Assembly (NCBI RefSeq): GCF_910592395.1
Contig: NC_088323.1
Span: forward strand, 7,812,001-7,876,000
From: Lineus longissimus
Taxonomy: Eukaryota > Nemertea > Pilidiophora > Heteronemertea > Lineidae
Direction: 5' to 3'
DNA: 64,000 nt
Shown piece after piece: positions 11,441 through 21,316 of this stretch (positions within the stretch are counted from its first letter, which is position 1; every line of letters starts with the position of its first letter). The notes beneath the pieces are model-generated. The model did not search any database. It had not been told where the DNA came from and saw only the letters and a program-made list of their open reading frames with translations. A program made the position numbers and the translations under genes.

Positions 11441-13227
11441 GATTACACCCAATTATTGGTTGTCCTTTTACCAGTTTTACTGTTTTGCTGGTGACAACAG
11501 ATTTGCCTGTAACAAAACTGATTCAGGTGTCTGTACAGTCTTAAGGTGTAACATTTCAACATGATATTGTGTACAATTGGGTTTTTGAGAATACTGCATG
11601 ATTAGGTTGATACAATGTCATCCAATTTCACCACGACAGTGCAATAGAAACAGCATACTATTGGGACATTGTGTGGAGGATTTCCACAGTACGTATATGT
11701 GAAAGACACAAAGATGATAAACAGGGATGGTACAACCTACTGGTCCCCATGACTTGCAACTTTCCTCGCTCAGTCCGGGGGGGGGGGGCAGTAGGTTATG
11801 CTTTTTGGAATGGGACGCGGACACCTGTCTAGTCCACCTTCCCCAGGAAGGCCTATCTGTTTACCAGCAATGTATGATGATCCTCCCCAAACCCAACCTG
11901 GGGCGCCGGTCTTGTGTACGCAAAAATAGAAAATGTCCGCCTGGAAAAAGTGTCTGGTCCTATTGTGTTCTGACGTATTCGGTATGGCCGGATGGCAAAT
12001 GGGTCAGTCTGGAGGCCATTACCACCAACAATAGCTCAGAGATTTTAAAAGCACATGGTAGAGAATCATCCCTAGACATTCTATCCTACGACACTTAAAA
12101 CTTCTACACGGCCTATACTAGTTCTTTGGGTCGACTGCTCATGGCAAGACATTGGTTTTGAACATACCATCAGTGCTGTACAAAAACATAAGGCATGTAC
12201 ATTCTTCAGAAACAGGCTACAATGTATTTCATGCATCATATCACGGATTTTCCTTTAGAATGGATGATAGAAATTCAAGTCAATAAGACACTTATTTTAT
12301 AGGAGAAATAATTTCAACTTGAAGGATTCACATTAGCTGCCGAGGCAGAAGGGTTATTACAACAAGCTGTGAAATTTTCAAAGCCACAGCTTAAAATATG
12401 AAGTGGCTGGAGCCCTCGAGTTTTTGTAAAAAAAACCTCTTCAAAGTCAACATTTTGAGTTCTGATGCACACCACACTTCAAACTGAACCAAATTTATTA
12501 CTGATCTCAGTATAAGAAGACAAGGAATTCAAGGCGCAAAGCACACACTAGCGCATGTAATAAGGTTTCAACCTGTGAATAGGCCTCTGTTATCACAACC
12601 AGTTATATAACTGGCTATGGAATAACTTCCTTACTACAAAACAGCTATTATAAACCAGCCCATTATAGTCAAAAGCGAGGCGGTGTTCTCTATACAAAAA
12701 GTTGTGCTTATAGTACCCAATTAGCTGTTGCCATGACTACACAGACCTCCTGGTTGCGCCCCCCCCCCCCCCTGCTTGACGAGGTTGTACCATAGTGCCG
12801 TGCCACCTAGCTGGCAATGGCTAAACTAGGCCTAATTGATGATTCAACTTACTGTCTGCTTTATAAATAAATCCCAGGAAAATGCTACTGCTAGTGCTAT
12901 AATAGAGAAGACAATGCGTACCATACTGACAACTCATTTGATGACGAATGCAAGTGGCTTGATTAGGGCACTATTGGCACTATTAGGTGAATCTTGAATG
13001 ATCAGGTGAATCTTCACACCAGGTGAATCTCGGTCCCTTATATGTGAATAAAAACATTGGGTGAATCCTGACTAAAGATGTTTTTTAGATGAATGAATCC
13101 TGACCTAATCTAAAAAGAAATGGTGTGAATCAATGGTGAATCCTGACCTAATTTTACATGTTTTGTTGTGAATCAAAGGTGAATCTTGACCCAATTATTT
13201 TGCTGCAAAAGTGAATAGAGGGTGAAC

Positions 13228-13268
13228 GCTTGAGGGGGGTGGGGTCAAGATACTTTTTGACGGGTGCA
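13228..13268 (-). repeat. Right TIR of the 8.4-kb element
   Basis: Inverted match to 4882-4922, ending GACGGGTGCA at 13268 and followed by the TTA duplication at 13269-13271. Confidence 0.8.
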
Positions 13269-13271
13269 TTA

Positions 13272-13440
13272 GACCTCTGAGGTACCCCTGCAATTCGTCA
13301 ATTTCTCCACCATCTTCGTCCGTCTCGTCGTCTATCAAACCAAATAACCACGGCTTGTTGACCACGACGTCACCGTGAGGTTCTACGTCACGGACTGCAT
13401 GCGCGCGCACCCATGTGATACAACCGTGTGATACGGAAAA
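13272..13440 (-). pseudogene. Coding-like minus-strand fragment cut by the 8.4-kb element
   Basis: The minus strand reads an open acidic stretch (VVVNKPWLFGLIDDETDED) that runs straight into the transposon end at 13271. It may belong to the same minus-strand gene as 4341-4775 on the other side of the insertion, since the insertion splits that region. No domain recognised and a stop lies just upstream, so the call is tentative. Confidence 0.3.
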
Positions 13441-13740
13441 ATATCACACTCCTGGATTGCACGCTTGACAACGCATAGAAACGTTCGAATAAAGTTCTTT
13501 TGCCGAGTCCGAAATCGGTTTTAATGATGTTCAACCGGTTTTGAAAGCAACAACGAGCCATTGGATAGAAAACACACACATCTGTTATACCGTGTCTGGC
13601 GGTTGCTCGACGATGCCATCGGTCATAAAAGCAAGTCCATAGATAAAATCTGATGCAGTTATGCATAGAGCTTAAGTTTTTCTTCTTTTTCTACATGGGT
13701 GTCCCGCAATAAGACGGATCGTTTGGCCGAAACACTAAAT

Positions 13741-14310
13741 TCCATCATGGCAGAACGTATGCAACTAGGAAAATATGGACTACCGCGTGAAATGACGGAG
13801 CCACACGAATTCAGGGCAATGGAAAGGGTAGTGAAACCATTTTATATAACAGTAAATACATGTACATGTACATGTAGGCCTAACAATGCTGGTGATGACG
13901 ATGAGCCCAGAATCCCACCATCACAAATACCGGGTTCACACCAAGCGCCTGCTGTTGTTGATGCGCCTGCTGTTGTTGATGCGCCTGCTGTATTTTCCGT
14001 TGTTGATGAGCCGTATCAAAGTTCTCAACAGGCAACTACGTCAGCCGCTTACGTGATTCCACCTAGTAAGCGGCCAGTTGATTTTCATGCTGGAATAAAG
14101 CAAGGGGTACGAAGTAGGGTAGAAGGTTACCGCCCAATTCTTAGGAGTCTACTTTCAGAGGGAAATATACCTGCACCTTCAGATGTCGGAGATCGGTACG
14201 GTAAGGGCAACATTGCCCAACAACCTCTAAAAGTGCAAAATGTTCCTGAACGTACCATTGTACACCAGTCTTTTTTAGGGGTGGGTCCACACAAACAAAA
14301 AGCAACCTAA
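13741..14310 (+). CDS. Unknown Pro/Ala-rich protein, internally deleted copy (unit A)
   Basis: The open frame has no ATG at its far 5' end (frame open from about 13699; nearby ATGs at 13747 and 13759). From about 13908 it matches the unit B protein at 26497-27529. It lacks the middle 0.65 kb of that protein. The deletion joins at a shared TATCAAA (14009-14015 here; 26585-26591 and 27231-27237 in unit B), which suggests microhomology-mediated loss and keeps the frame. It carries a short repeat (APAVVDAPAVV) and a conserved C-terminal part (PSKRPVDFHAGIKQGVRSR). The function is unknown. Confidence 0.5.
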   Translation, partial: SIMAERMQLGKYGLPREMTEPHEFRAMERVVKPFYITVNTCTCTCRPNNAGDDDEPRIPPSQIPGSHQAPAVVDAPAVVDAPAVFSVVDEPYQSSQQATTSAAYVIPPSKRPVDFHAGIKQGVRSRVEGYRPILRSLLSEGNIPAPSDVGDRYGKGNIAQQPLKVQNVPERTIVHQSFLGVGPHKQKAT

Positions 14311-14390
14311 CAGGTGTGCAGACTGGTGGTAACAGGGTTGTTGCGGGCAACGCTCGAAGTGTTGGTGATATGGATGATGATGATGATGAT

Positions 14391-14558
14391 TGTATCATAT
14401 CTGGGACGCCAGAACAGCACGTGTTGGTGCTGCCCTCTGGCAATACGTTGTGACACCAGTTTGGTGAGCTGGTAAATAAAAGTAGTACCGTTTTGTGAAC
14501 TCAAAACACGTGTGATTTCCCTTTTGTTGCGAGGCCCAAAGCTGGGAAATACCGCACA
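14391..14558 (+). repeat. 5' LTR (168 bp)
   Basis: Starts TGTATCATATCTGGGACGCC, ends AAATACCGCACA, and contains AATAAA at 14475-14480. Very short for a Ty3/gypsy LTR. Identical to 22784-22951. Confidence 0.95.
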
Positions 14559-14560
14559 TC

Positions 14561-14578
14561 TGGCGACCCTCGGCTTAA
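14561..14578 (+). promoter_or_regulatory. Probable tRNA primer-binding site
   Basis: Two bases after the LTR comes TGGCGACCCTCGGCTTAA, beginning with the TGG that complements a tRNA CCA end. I could not assign the tRNA. Confidence 0.55.
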
Positions 14579-14782
14579 ACTCGACCTGGATGATGATAAT
14601 AATGAATTTCACCTGAACGATTTCGATATTTATAGGCCCCTACATTTTCTAGGTGGCTGGAACTTTGTCTTTGAAATGGATGTCCTCACGCAGCGTCCTA
14701 TGTAGTATGTTATACGATACACATACATGCTCTGGCTATGTGTAATGTACAGTGATTGCGATAACATGACGCTGTGTCTACC

Positions 14783-15418
14783 ATGCATGTGCTCGTAGTA
14801 GGACATTCGTTTGTTCGCTGCTACAAGGAATATATGATTAACTTTCATGGTTTGCCTCGGTGGGTAGGCACTTCTTTTAACTTTGGTCCTTATCTTGGAG
14901 TTCCCCGAGAGTATGTTCAAATTTGTGGCCGTGATGGTTTAAAGATCGACTCTGAAGGGCGTGCATTTATTCGTACATTTATAGTGGCCAAACCTCCGGA
15001 CCTTGTTGTTATTGAACTGGGTACTAACGATTTGGTAGACGCCCACAATTTTTCACCTGAATATCTGGCCAGGCAACTAGTGGAATTTGCTCAGGAATTG
15101 GTCGATGTGTATCGTGTATCAGCAGTGGTCTTGTGTTTGGTAGTGGATAGACGGCAATCTCGACGTGGTCTTCACGTTGCACCAGATTTTTCTCAGAGGA
15201 GGGAACGCTTCAATTTTGCAGTCCGGTCAGCCCTCGCTGACAATCGTCGTATCATTCCGTTTAAACACGATCGCTCGGTGTTGGTTAATCTACAGGACCG
15301 GCTGTCGGGTGATGCCATTCATTTCACGTCTCAGGAGGGACTATCCCTGTATAACTTCAGCATGCGGCAAGCTGTGCTTCTCGGGATGAGGCGAGTGAGA
15401 CGACTACAGCACAACTAA
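14783..15418 (+). CDS. SGNH/GDSL-type hydrolase carried by the gypsy element
   Basis: 211 residues from ATG 14783, starting MHVLVVGHSFVRC. The SGNH blocks are present: the nucleophile serine in GHSF (Ser9, block I with GHS instead of GDS), GTND at 80-83 (block III, oxyanion Asn82) and GDAIH at 176-180 (block V, Asp177 and His180 as DxxH). The triad therefore looks complete. SGNH enzymes cleave esters, often acetyl or acyl groups on lipids or sugars; the substrate here is unknown. It sits between the 5' LTR and gag, where Ty3/gypsy elements normally have nothing. Esterase-like domains are known in ORF1 of some CR1-type LINEs. No signal peptide is visible. Whether it is translated from the genomic RNA and what it does for the element are open. 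Confidence 0.8.
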   Translation: MHVLVVGHSFVRCYKEYMINFHGLPRWVGTSFNFGPYLGVPREYVQICGRDGLKIDSEGRAFIRTFIVAKPPDLVVIELGTNDLVDAHNFSPEYLARQLVEFAQELVDVYRVSAVVLCLVVDRRQSRRGLHVAPDFSQRRERFNFAVRSALADNRRIIPFKHDRSVLVNLQDRLSGDAIHFTSQEGLSLYNFSMRQAVLLGMRRVRRLQHN

Positions 15419-15872
15419 TGACTGATGGAGCTGCATCGATACTGATATTTCATCATTGTGGACTGGTTTGGTTTGATTGATAATATTTGAAGTCATTTTG
15501 AACATTTTCTGCATCCGTTGTAAATTTGAAGAAATTCATGAAAGTATTCTTATTATTTTTGTTTAGAAAGTGACATTGGAATGAACCACTTAAGTAAGAA
15601 CTAAATTTTTACACAGCTCGATAATATTTTTGCATTGTCATATTACGGTACAACCAGCTATATTTTCTTCTTCAGGGAATGATCATGGTTGTGTGTACGG
15701 TGTATTGTGGATGGTGGTAAGAGTATTATGAATGTAAGGTTGTGATACTGGTAAATGACTGGGCTGCATGTCTGCCTGCCGACATCTGTTACAGTTGCAC
15801 AGGTAGGCTCTTATTTTGTTTATCATTAGACTGTGTGTGTTGCAGACTTGGGTCTGATAATATAGCACAACC
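15419..15872 (+). other. Spacer between hydrolase and gag, with a possible splice acceptor
   Basis: No coding potential. GTGTGTGTTGCAG ends at about 15845, 27 bases before the gag ATG, and looks like a 3' splice site. If used, gag could be made from a spliced RNA that skips the hydrolase ORF; donor-like TTTGGTGAGC lies in the LTR (about 14460-14469). This is inference. Confidence 0.35.
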
Positions 15873-17399
15873 ATGGCAGATCAAGATGGCGAGGATGTAG
15901 AGGTGTACGAGGATGTGCAGGAGGATGTACCGGCTATGCAGGAGGGTATGCGACTACGACATCGACAGCTTCCTGGCGTGGTTCCTGTGATACAGCGACA
16001 GCGGGATCTCAATGGTGAGGATGGACCTAGGATGATTGCTCCACCTGCTTTAGGGCTGTTGGGAACTATAAGGAAGAAACTGGTAGATGTTTTTTCGGCC
16101 CTTTCAGTGAGTATAGCAGCAATAGGGAACAGGACATCCTATGAACAGGTACCCATGGAGGAGACCTATGCAGCTGCACCTTACCAGCGAACGTCAACAC
16201 CTCGGAGCGACGCAGCAGCTGGTAACATGTATACCGGCTATGCACAATTGCCACCAGTTTTTCAGTCACACTCTGCAGACAACCCTGTTTCCGTAGCGAC
16301 GGTACCTACTCCACAGACAGCATCACATGTTACCTTTGCTGATGTACATCAGAGTAAAGAGCATTTTCGACAGTTACCTCAGGCCGTAACTCGACAGGAT
16401 GAGTTAACTGCATCGCCATCACTTCAACCCCACCCAGTCGCAATGACTCCCACTCGCCCATCTACTACAATGCCAGTATTAGATAACTTCTATGATGCTG
16501 TGGACACCACTGCCCCACCACCTGTGGTAAATAATTATTCTAATTGTTCTTTTGGCGGCAAGGATGAATCGTTTGTTAAAAGGCGACGCCCAAAAATTCC
16601 TGCTTTTGATGACACGAAAACTGATTTTGAGGCCTACATTGCCAATTTTAATGCTATTACCGTGGCTTGGACCAAGGAGGAAAAATTGACCGGCCTCCGT
16701 GAGAAACTTGAAGGCAAGGCTGCCAAGGTTCTAGCCAACATGGACTTACAAGGCATACAGGTGACATTTGACTCCCTTGTCAAGGCTCTTGAGAAGCATT
16801 ATGTCGGGGAACGTTCCCTGTGGATGACAAAACTTCGCGATACGAGGAGAGAGGAAGGGGAGACTCTGGACGACCTCTCTTTTAGGCTAAGTCTTTATTC
16901 CAAGCGTGCATACGGCACCCTTAAACCAGATCTTGGTTTGGAATTCTACCTGGCTCTGCGCGACACCCCCTTAGGTGATAAGCTATATGCCTACAAAGAC
17001 AGACCCCTCGCTGAAATTTTGGACCATGCAAAGTCTTATGAGAGTCACTTACTCTCTACCAATCAGTCGGTGTCTTCTGTTCCAGCTGACACTCCGGTTG
17101 TTGCGGCTTTGGGCCCAGACGCTAACAACAATGGACCGAAGGCGTCGTATCCATCTCGAAATGGAGAGAATTTCCCGTCGCGTGGTCGCGGGCGTGGTCG
17201 TGGGGCTGGCAGAGGCCGATACAACCAGAATGATCGCCGGTTTTCTTCAGATGAGCGACGATGCAATATCTGCAACTCTGCAGATCATCTGTGGTGGGAA
17301 TGCCCGTATGTAAAGCGCCACATGGATGCACAGATCAGAGCTGCTAGAGATGTTGGTCAGCCTTCAGGAACAGATGTGACTACGTCGTCAAACCAGTAG
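15873..17399 (+). CDS. gag: Gag polyprotein of the intact gypsy element
   Basis: 508 residues from ATG 15873, forming the virus-like particle and binding RNA. The order is an acidic N-terminus, a disordered Pro/Thr-rich stretch, a retrotransposon-gag helical domain around residues 235-395 (DDTKTDFEAYIANFNAI; LDDLSFRLSLYSKRAYG), a Gly-Arg RNA-binding box (RGRGRGRGAGRGRY) near 435, and one CCHC knuckle, CNICNSADHLWWEC. The length is normal for Metaviridae. Pol lies in the -1 frame relative to gag and its frame opens at 17348, before the gag stop at 17397-17399. A -1 frameshift would therefore join them, though I see no canonical X XXY YYZ heptamer. Confidence 0.92.
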   Translation: MADQDGEDVEVYEDVQEDVPAMQEGMRLRHRQLPGVVPVIQRQRDLNGEDGPRMIAPPALGLLGTIRKKLVDVFSALSVSIAAIGNRTSYEQVPMEETYAAAPYQRTSTPRSDAAAGNMYTGYAQLPPVFQSHSADNPVSVATVPTPQTASHVTFADVHQSKEHFRQLPQAVTRQDELTASPSLQPHPVAMTPTRPSTTMPVLDNFYDAVDTTAPPPVVNNYSNCSFGGKDESFVKRRRPKIPAFDDTKTDFEAYIANFNAITVAWTKEEKLTGLREKLEGKAAKVLANMDLQGIQVTFDSLVKALEKHYVGERSLWMTKLRDTRREEGETLDDLSFRLSLYSKRAYGTLKPDLGLEFYLALRDTPLGDKLYAYKDRPLAEILDHAKSYESHLLSTNQSVSSVPADTPVVAALGPDANNNGPKASYPSRNGENFPSRGRGRGRGAGRGRYNQNDRRFSSDERRCNICNSADHLWWECPYVKRHMDAQIRAARDVGQPSGTDVTTSSNQ

Positions 17400-20300
17400 G
17401 CCATGTCCCTGATCCGGAAGCACCAGGGCATGGCCGTCCAACTCGAAATGTTGCTTCTTTTGGTTCCAATCTTTATAGAGCATATTTGACTACATATCTG
17501 AATGGCCTACCTACTTGTTTTTTGTTGGACACTGGCTCAGTGTCGACTTTCCTTTCGTCGCGGGCCTATTTCAAGATACCCCGGAAATACAGACCACCAC
17601 TTACAGGTTGCGATGAGGCTGTAACTATGGCAGATGGTAAATCAACTATGAGGATTCGGGGAAAGGTTTCCATGCCAGTTCGGATACACGATATGAAGTT
17701 TACTTTCGCCATGACAGTAGTGGATATGGATTGTATGGACGGAATATGGGGCACAGATTTCATGTCAAGATTCAATTGTGATCTGAAGTTTGGTAGTGGC
17801 ACTTATGTTTTTAATGGAAAGGAATATCCCATAAATGACGTCAAACACAACTTACTACCTCATTCGGTTTGTCTTCTTAGGCCTGTTACTTTATCTCCGG
17901 GTGCTGAGATTGTCTTATCAGCAAAGTTAAATAGTCCTTTCCGTGCAAAACAGGAGGTAGTAGTGGAACCAAGCATATATTTTGTGCAGGAGCATAACAT
18001 CTTGCCTGCCAAATCTGTAACTGTACAATCTAGGAAACAGCGGCATACACCTATCCAACTTTTCAATCCTACGGCGGAAACGATTACCTTACCAAAGGGA
18101 GTGCTACTTGGCTATGCTTTTCCGGCAGCAGTGGCTGAGGCAGATCAACATTCCGAAAATTTGGAACATGATATGGGAATGGAATCTGAGACGACTTCAT
18201 CAGAATCTACTCCCCAGAGCTCCATGGATTGTTTTTCCGTGAGAACTCTGGAGGAGCTAGAAGAGGATATGCCTGAACATCTGATTGATCTGTATAAGAA
18301 ATCAAGTGCTTCTTTGGATGTGGAACAAAAACACCAGTTAGCGTCACTTCTTCTGAGGTATGGCCCTACTTTTTCTTCATCACCAACTGATATTGGATCT
18401 ACGGATATAGTGAGTCATGAGATAGATACTGGGGATGCACGGCCTTTTCGACTGCCGCTCCGAAGGCAAGGTTACCAGAAGGAAAGAGAAATCCGAGCTG
18501 CGGTTCAGGACGGCTTACAGAGAGATGTTATGGAGGAAGCCAATGGCCCATGGGCGAGTGCCCCTATTATTGTAAGGAAGAAGGACGGGACGAGTAGATT
18601 CTGTGTTGACTTTCGCAAGCTCAACTCTGTAACAAAAGTGGATGGTTACCCGATCCCAAGATTTGACGAGTGCATTGACTCACTCCACGGCAGTAACTAC
18701 TTCTGCTCTTTAGACCTCCAGGCGGGATATTGGCAAGTGCCACTAAAATCGAAACAGGACCGCGAAAAAACAGCTTTTCTAACCAAGATGGGGTTATTTC
18801 AATTTAAAGTTCTACCATTTGGCTTATGTAATGCTCCACGTACATTTGAGCGCCTCATGGAGTGTGTGCTCAGGGGTTTACAATGGGAGAAATGCATCCT
18901 CTACCTGGATGACATCTTAGTGTATGGAAAAACGTTCCAAGAGACTATGCATAACTTAGAGTGCGTATTAGAGCGTCTCCATAAAGCTAAGCTTAAAATG
19001 AAGCCTGGAAAGTGCCTCCTTTTTCAAACTAGTCTCGAGTATCTCGGACATCAACTCTCTCCACAAGGGATTGAGCCACTGACCAACAAGATAACAGCTG
19101 TTCAGTCGTGGCCCTCGTTAGCTTCTGTACCTCGGAATAAACTAAGAACGGAAGTAAAGCGTTTTCTGGGACTGGTAGGTTACTATCGTAAATTCATAAG
19201 AAACATGAGTGACATTGCGGCGCCTTTATACAACATTTTGAAGAAGGACAGTCCACTTATTTGGACACTGGATCATGAAAACTCGTTCAAGCGACTAAAA
19301 GCAGCACTCACTAGTGCACCTCTCCTGTCCTACCCGGATGTCACCAAGGGTAATTTCATCCTCGACACGGATGCCTCCAACACGGGAGTTGGCGGAGTTC
19401 TTAGTCAAGTTCAAGATGGTAAAGAGGCTGTTTTAGGATATTTCTCACATCTGCTTTCTGATTCCGAGAGACGTTACTGTATCACCAAGCGGGAATTTTT
19501 AGGGGTAATCAAGGCTGTACAGCACTTCAAACCATACTTATATGGTCAACGGTTTTTGATCAGGACAGATAATGCTGCGGTAAGCCATATGTTAACCCTA
19601 ACAGATGCTCAGGAACAGATACAACGATGGCAGTTATTTATGTCACAGTTTACGTTTGATGTGATACACAGACCCGGACGTCACCATGCAAATGCTGATG
19701 CAATGAGTAGACTTTTCTGTCAACAATGTGGACGGACCGATGAGATAGACCCAGGGATAGATACAAGCATGTCCAGGGGCAAACCAAGAAGATTCCGTAT
19801 CAAAGAATCTGTAGATGTTCCACCATGTGAACATACGCTACATACAGATGAGTCAGTGGAGGAAGAGGTCGATAGGCTTATGATGAGCTGTGCTGTAACT
19901 ACCCGAGCTCAGGCCCTTGAAGCCATGGTGAAACAACACAGACCTGCTGACCCGTCTGACCCCAACCTGGTCCCAGAGGTCGATCACCTGGTTCCACTGT
20001 CAGGAATGCACAATCTACAAATATCCGACCCTGATATAGCTCCAATCCTTCAGCTCAAGTTGAGTGGATCAGATTATCCAAATTATAGATGTATCTCAGG
20101 CGAGAGCCTCAGTGTTAAAACCCTTAGGCAACACTGGAGGCACTTGTTTGTGGATAATGGAATCTTATGTCGCAAATTGGACATCCCAGATAGACCAATG
20201 AGAATTCAGCTTGTCGTGCCGCGCACACTAAAGCAGTCTATTATGGCGAAACTACATTCTGATCCTTGTTCCGGACACTTAGGAACTTTGAAAACTGCGG

Positions 20301-21316
20301 AGCGTGTAAAGGCTAAATTTTATTGGGTTGGCTGGAGAAGAGATGTTGCCAGGTATGTTTCACATTGTGACGCGTGCAATGTTATGAAGTATCCGCATAA
20401 GAAGAAGAGGGTACCTTTGACCCAACAGCTCTTTGGGGAGGCCTTTGAGCGGGTATGTGTTGACATCATCGGACCGTTGAAGCAGACGCCTAGAGGCTTC
20501 CAGTACGTCTTAACCATGGAGGATACTTTTACAAAATGGGTGGAGGCTGCCCCTCTCAGGACATTGGAGACAACAGAAGTATGTAATGCCATTGTTAGCG
20601 AACTCATTTCACGGTTCGGTTGCATGTATATTTTGCACAGCGACAGAGGCCCACAGTTTGTGTCCCAGCTGTATGACTCACTACTCAAGAAATTGGGGAT
20701 TGATAGGAGTTTGACCACCCCATATAATCCAAAAAGCAATGGCCTTGTCGAGAATTTTAACAAGATCTTGAAGTCTATGATGAAAACATATGTATACGAT
20801 CACAAGGAATCTGTTGGCAACTGGGATGTGATGCTACCAATGTTCTTGATGGCATATAGGTCCTCGGTCCACAGTAGCACTGGGGAAACGCCACATTTTA
20901 TGTTGACTGCCCGTGAGATGAAGACTCCTCTTGATCTCTTATATTCCAAACCATCGGAATCTCGGGAATCTGTTCCTACCTACATCAGGAACCTGGAGGA
21001 TAGATTTCATAAAGCATATAGCATTGCTCGTGACCAGCTTCGATTAGCTCAGCGGATACAGAAAAAACAATATGAACCATCAACGTTAAAATATCAAGAC
21101 TTGAAACCAGGACAGTTTGTCTGGTACTTTAATCCCAGAAAATCGTTCAAGGGTGACAAGCATCTAGCCTGGAAAGGACCATATAGGGTAAAGGATATAG
21201 GTGATGATTTCACCGTAACACTTCAATTAGACTCTGATGGGCATTTATACCGTACCCATCTTGATAAGTTGCGCCCTGCCCATGGAGTTACAGAGGAGAA
21301 CTGGTCACCGAAGTGA
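17348..21316 (+). CDS. pol: Pol polyprotein: protease, RT, RNase H, integrase
   Basis: This frame has no good ATG at its start and is probably expressed as a Gag-Pol fusion. Numbering from 17486, the domains are: protease with LLDTGS at 14-18; reverse transcriptase with FRKLNS, QAGYWQVPL and the catalytic YLDD at 473-476; RNase H starting FILDTDAS with Asp627; integrase with a His/Cys zinc-binding region (CDACNVMKY) and the catalytic triad Asp993, Asp1053 and Glu1089, a DD35E spacing. The C-terminus has the beta-barrel type ending (GPYRVKDIGDDFTVTLQL). No stops or frameshifts interrupt about 1,320 codons. The domain order PR-RT-RH-IN places it in Ty3/gypsy. No chromodomain and no env gene are visible. 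Confidence 0.96.
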   Translation, partial: RCWSAFRNRCDYVVKPVGHVPDPEAPGHGRPTRNVASFGSNLYRAYLTTYLNGLPTCFLLDTGSVSTFLSSRAYFKIPRKYRPPLTGCDEAVTMADGKSTMRIRGKVSMPVRIHDMKFTFAMTVVDMDCMDGIWGTDFMSRFNCDLKFGSGTYVFNGKEYPINDVKHNLLPHSVCLLRPVTLSPGAEIVLSAKLNSPFRAKQEVVVEPSIYFVQEHNILPAKSVTVQSRKQRHTPIQLFNPTAETITLPKGVLLGYAFPAAVAEADQHSENLEHDMGMESETTSSESTPQSSMDCFSVRTLEELEEDMPEHLIDLYKKSSASLDVEQKHQLASLLLRYGPTFSSSPTDIGSTDIVSHEIDTGDARPFRLPLRRQGYQKEREIRAAVQDGLQRDVMEEANGPWASAPIIVRKKDGTSRFCVDFRKLNSVTKVDGYPIPRFDECIDSLHGSNYFCSLDLQAGYWQVPLKSKQDREKTAFLTKMGLFQFKVLPFGLCNAPRTFERLMECVLRGLQWEKCILYLDDILVYGKTFQETMHNLECVLERLHKAKLKMKPGKCLLFQTSLEYLGHQLSPQGIEPLTNKITAVQSWPSLASVPRNKLRTEVKRFLGLVGYYRKFIRNMSDIAAPLYNILKKDSPLIWTLDHENSFKRLKAALTSAPLLSYPDVTKGNFILDTDASNTGVGGVLSQVQDGKEAVLGYFSHLLSDSERRYCITKREFLGVIKAVQHFKPYLYGQRFLIRTDNAAVSHMLTLTDAQEQIQRWQLFMSQFTFDVIHRPGRHHANADAMSRLFCQQCGRTDEIDPGIDTSMSRGKPRRFRIKESVDVPPCEHTLHTDESVEEEVDRLMMSCAVTTRAQALEAMVKQHRPADPSDPNLVPEVDHLVPLSGMHNLQISDPDIAPILQLKLSGSDYPNYRCISGESLSVKTLRQHWRHLFVDNGILCRKLDIPDRPMRIQLVVPRTLKQSIMAKLHSDPCSGHLGTLKTAERVKAKFYWVGWRRDVARYVSHCDACNVMKYPHKKKRVPLTQQLFGEAFERVCVDIIGPLKQTPRGFQYVLTMEDTFTKWVEAAPLRTLETTEVCNAIVSELISRFGCMYILHSDRGPQFVSQLYDSLLKKLGIDRSLTTPYNPKSNGLVENFNKILKSMMKTYVYDHKESVGNWDVMLPMFLMAYRSSVHSSTGETPHFMLTAREMKTPLDLLYSKPSESRESVPTYIRNLEDRFHKAYSIARDQLRLAQRIQKKQYEPSTLKYQDLKPGQFVWYFNPRKSFKGDKHLAWKGPYRVKDIGDDFTVTLQLDSDGHLYRTHLDKLRPAHGVTEENWSPK

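Larger units (their letters stand above)
8175..12984. other. Non-coding interior of the 8.4-kb element
   Basis: No supported gene. Apart from the hairpin at 8603 and the duplication at 11114-11440, it holds poly-G (about 11779-11788) and poly-C (about 12759-12771) tracts and AT-rich sequence. Some short open frames on both strands near 10561-11114 overlap each other and have no domain. Confidence 0.4.
4882..13268. mobile_element. 8.4-kb DNA transposon with 41-bp TIRs and TTA target duplication
   Basis: The ends 4882-4922 and 13228-13268 are inverted repeats of 41 bp with two mismatches, starting TGCACCCGTCAAAAAG. Both are flanked by TTA (4879-4881 and 13269-13271), a 3-bp target duplication. 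Inside each end lie many copies of GTGAATC-like words (about 4940-5110 and 12985-13215), which look like subterminal transposase-binding repeats; all read in the same orientation. The interior has no transposase that I can recognise, only one convincing exon (7958-8174). TWA target duplications are typical of PIF/Harbinger, but the terminus does not match one I know. It is probably a large non-autonomous element that has picked up host DNA. Confidence 0.75.

Noticed and set aside
13388-13666. 92-codon minus-strand frame
   Set aside because: Composition is atypical (Cys/Phe/Arg-rich), no domain, and it overlaps a different, better-looking acidic frame.
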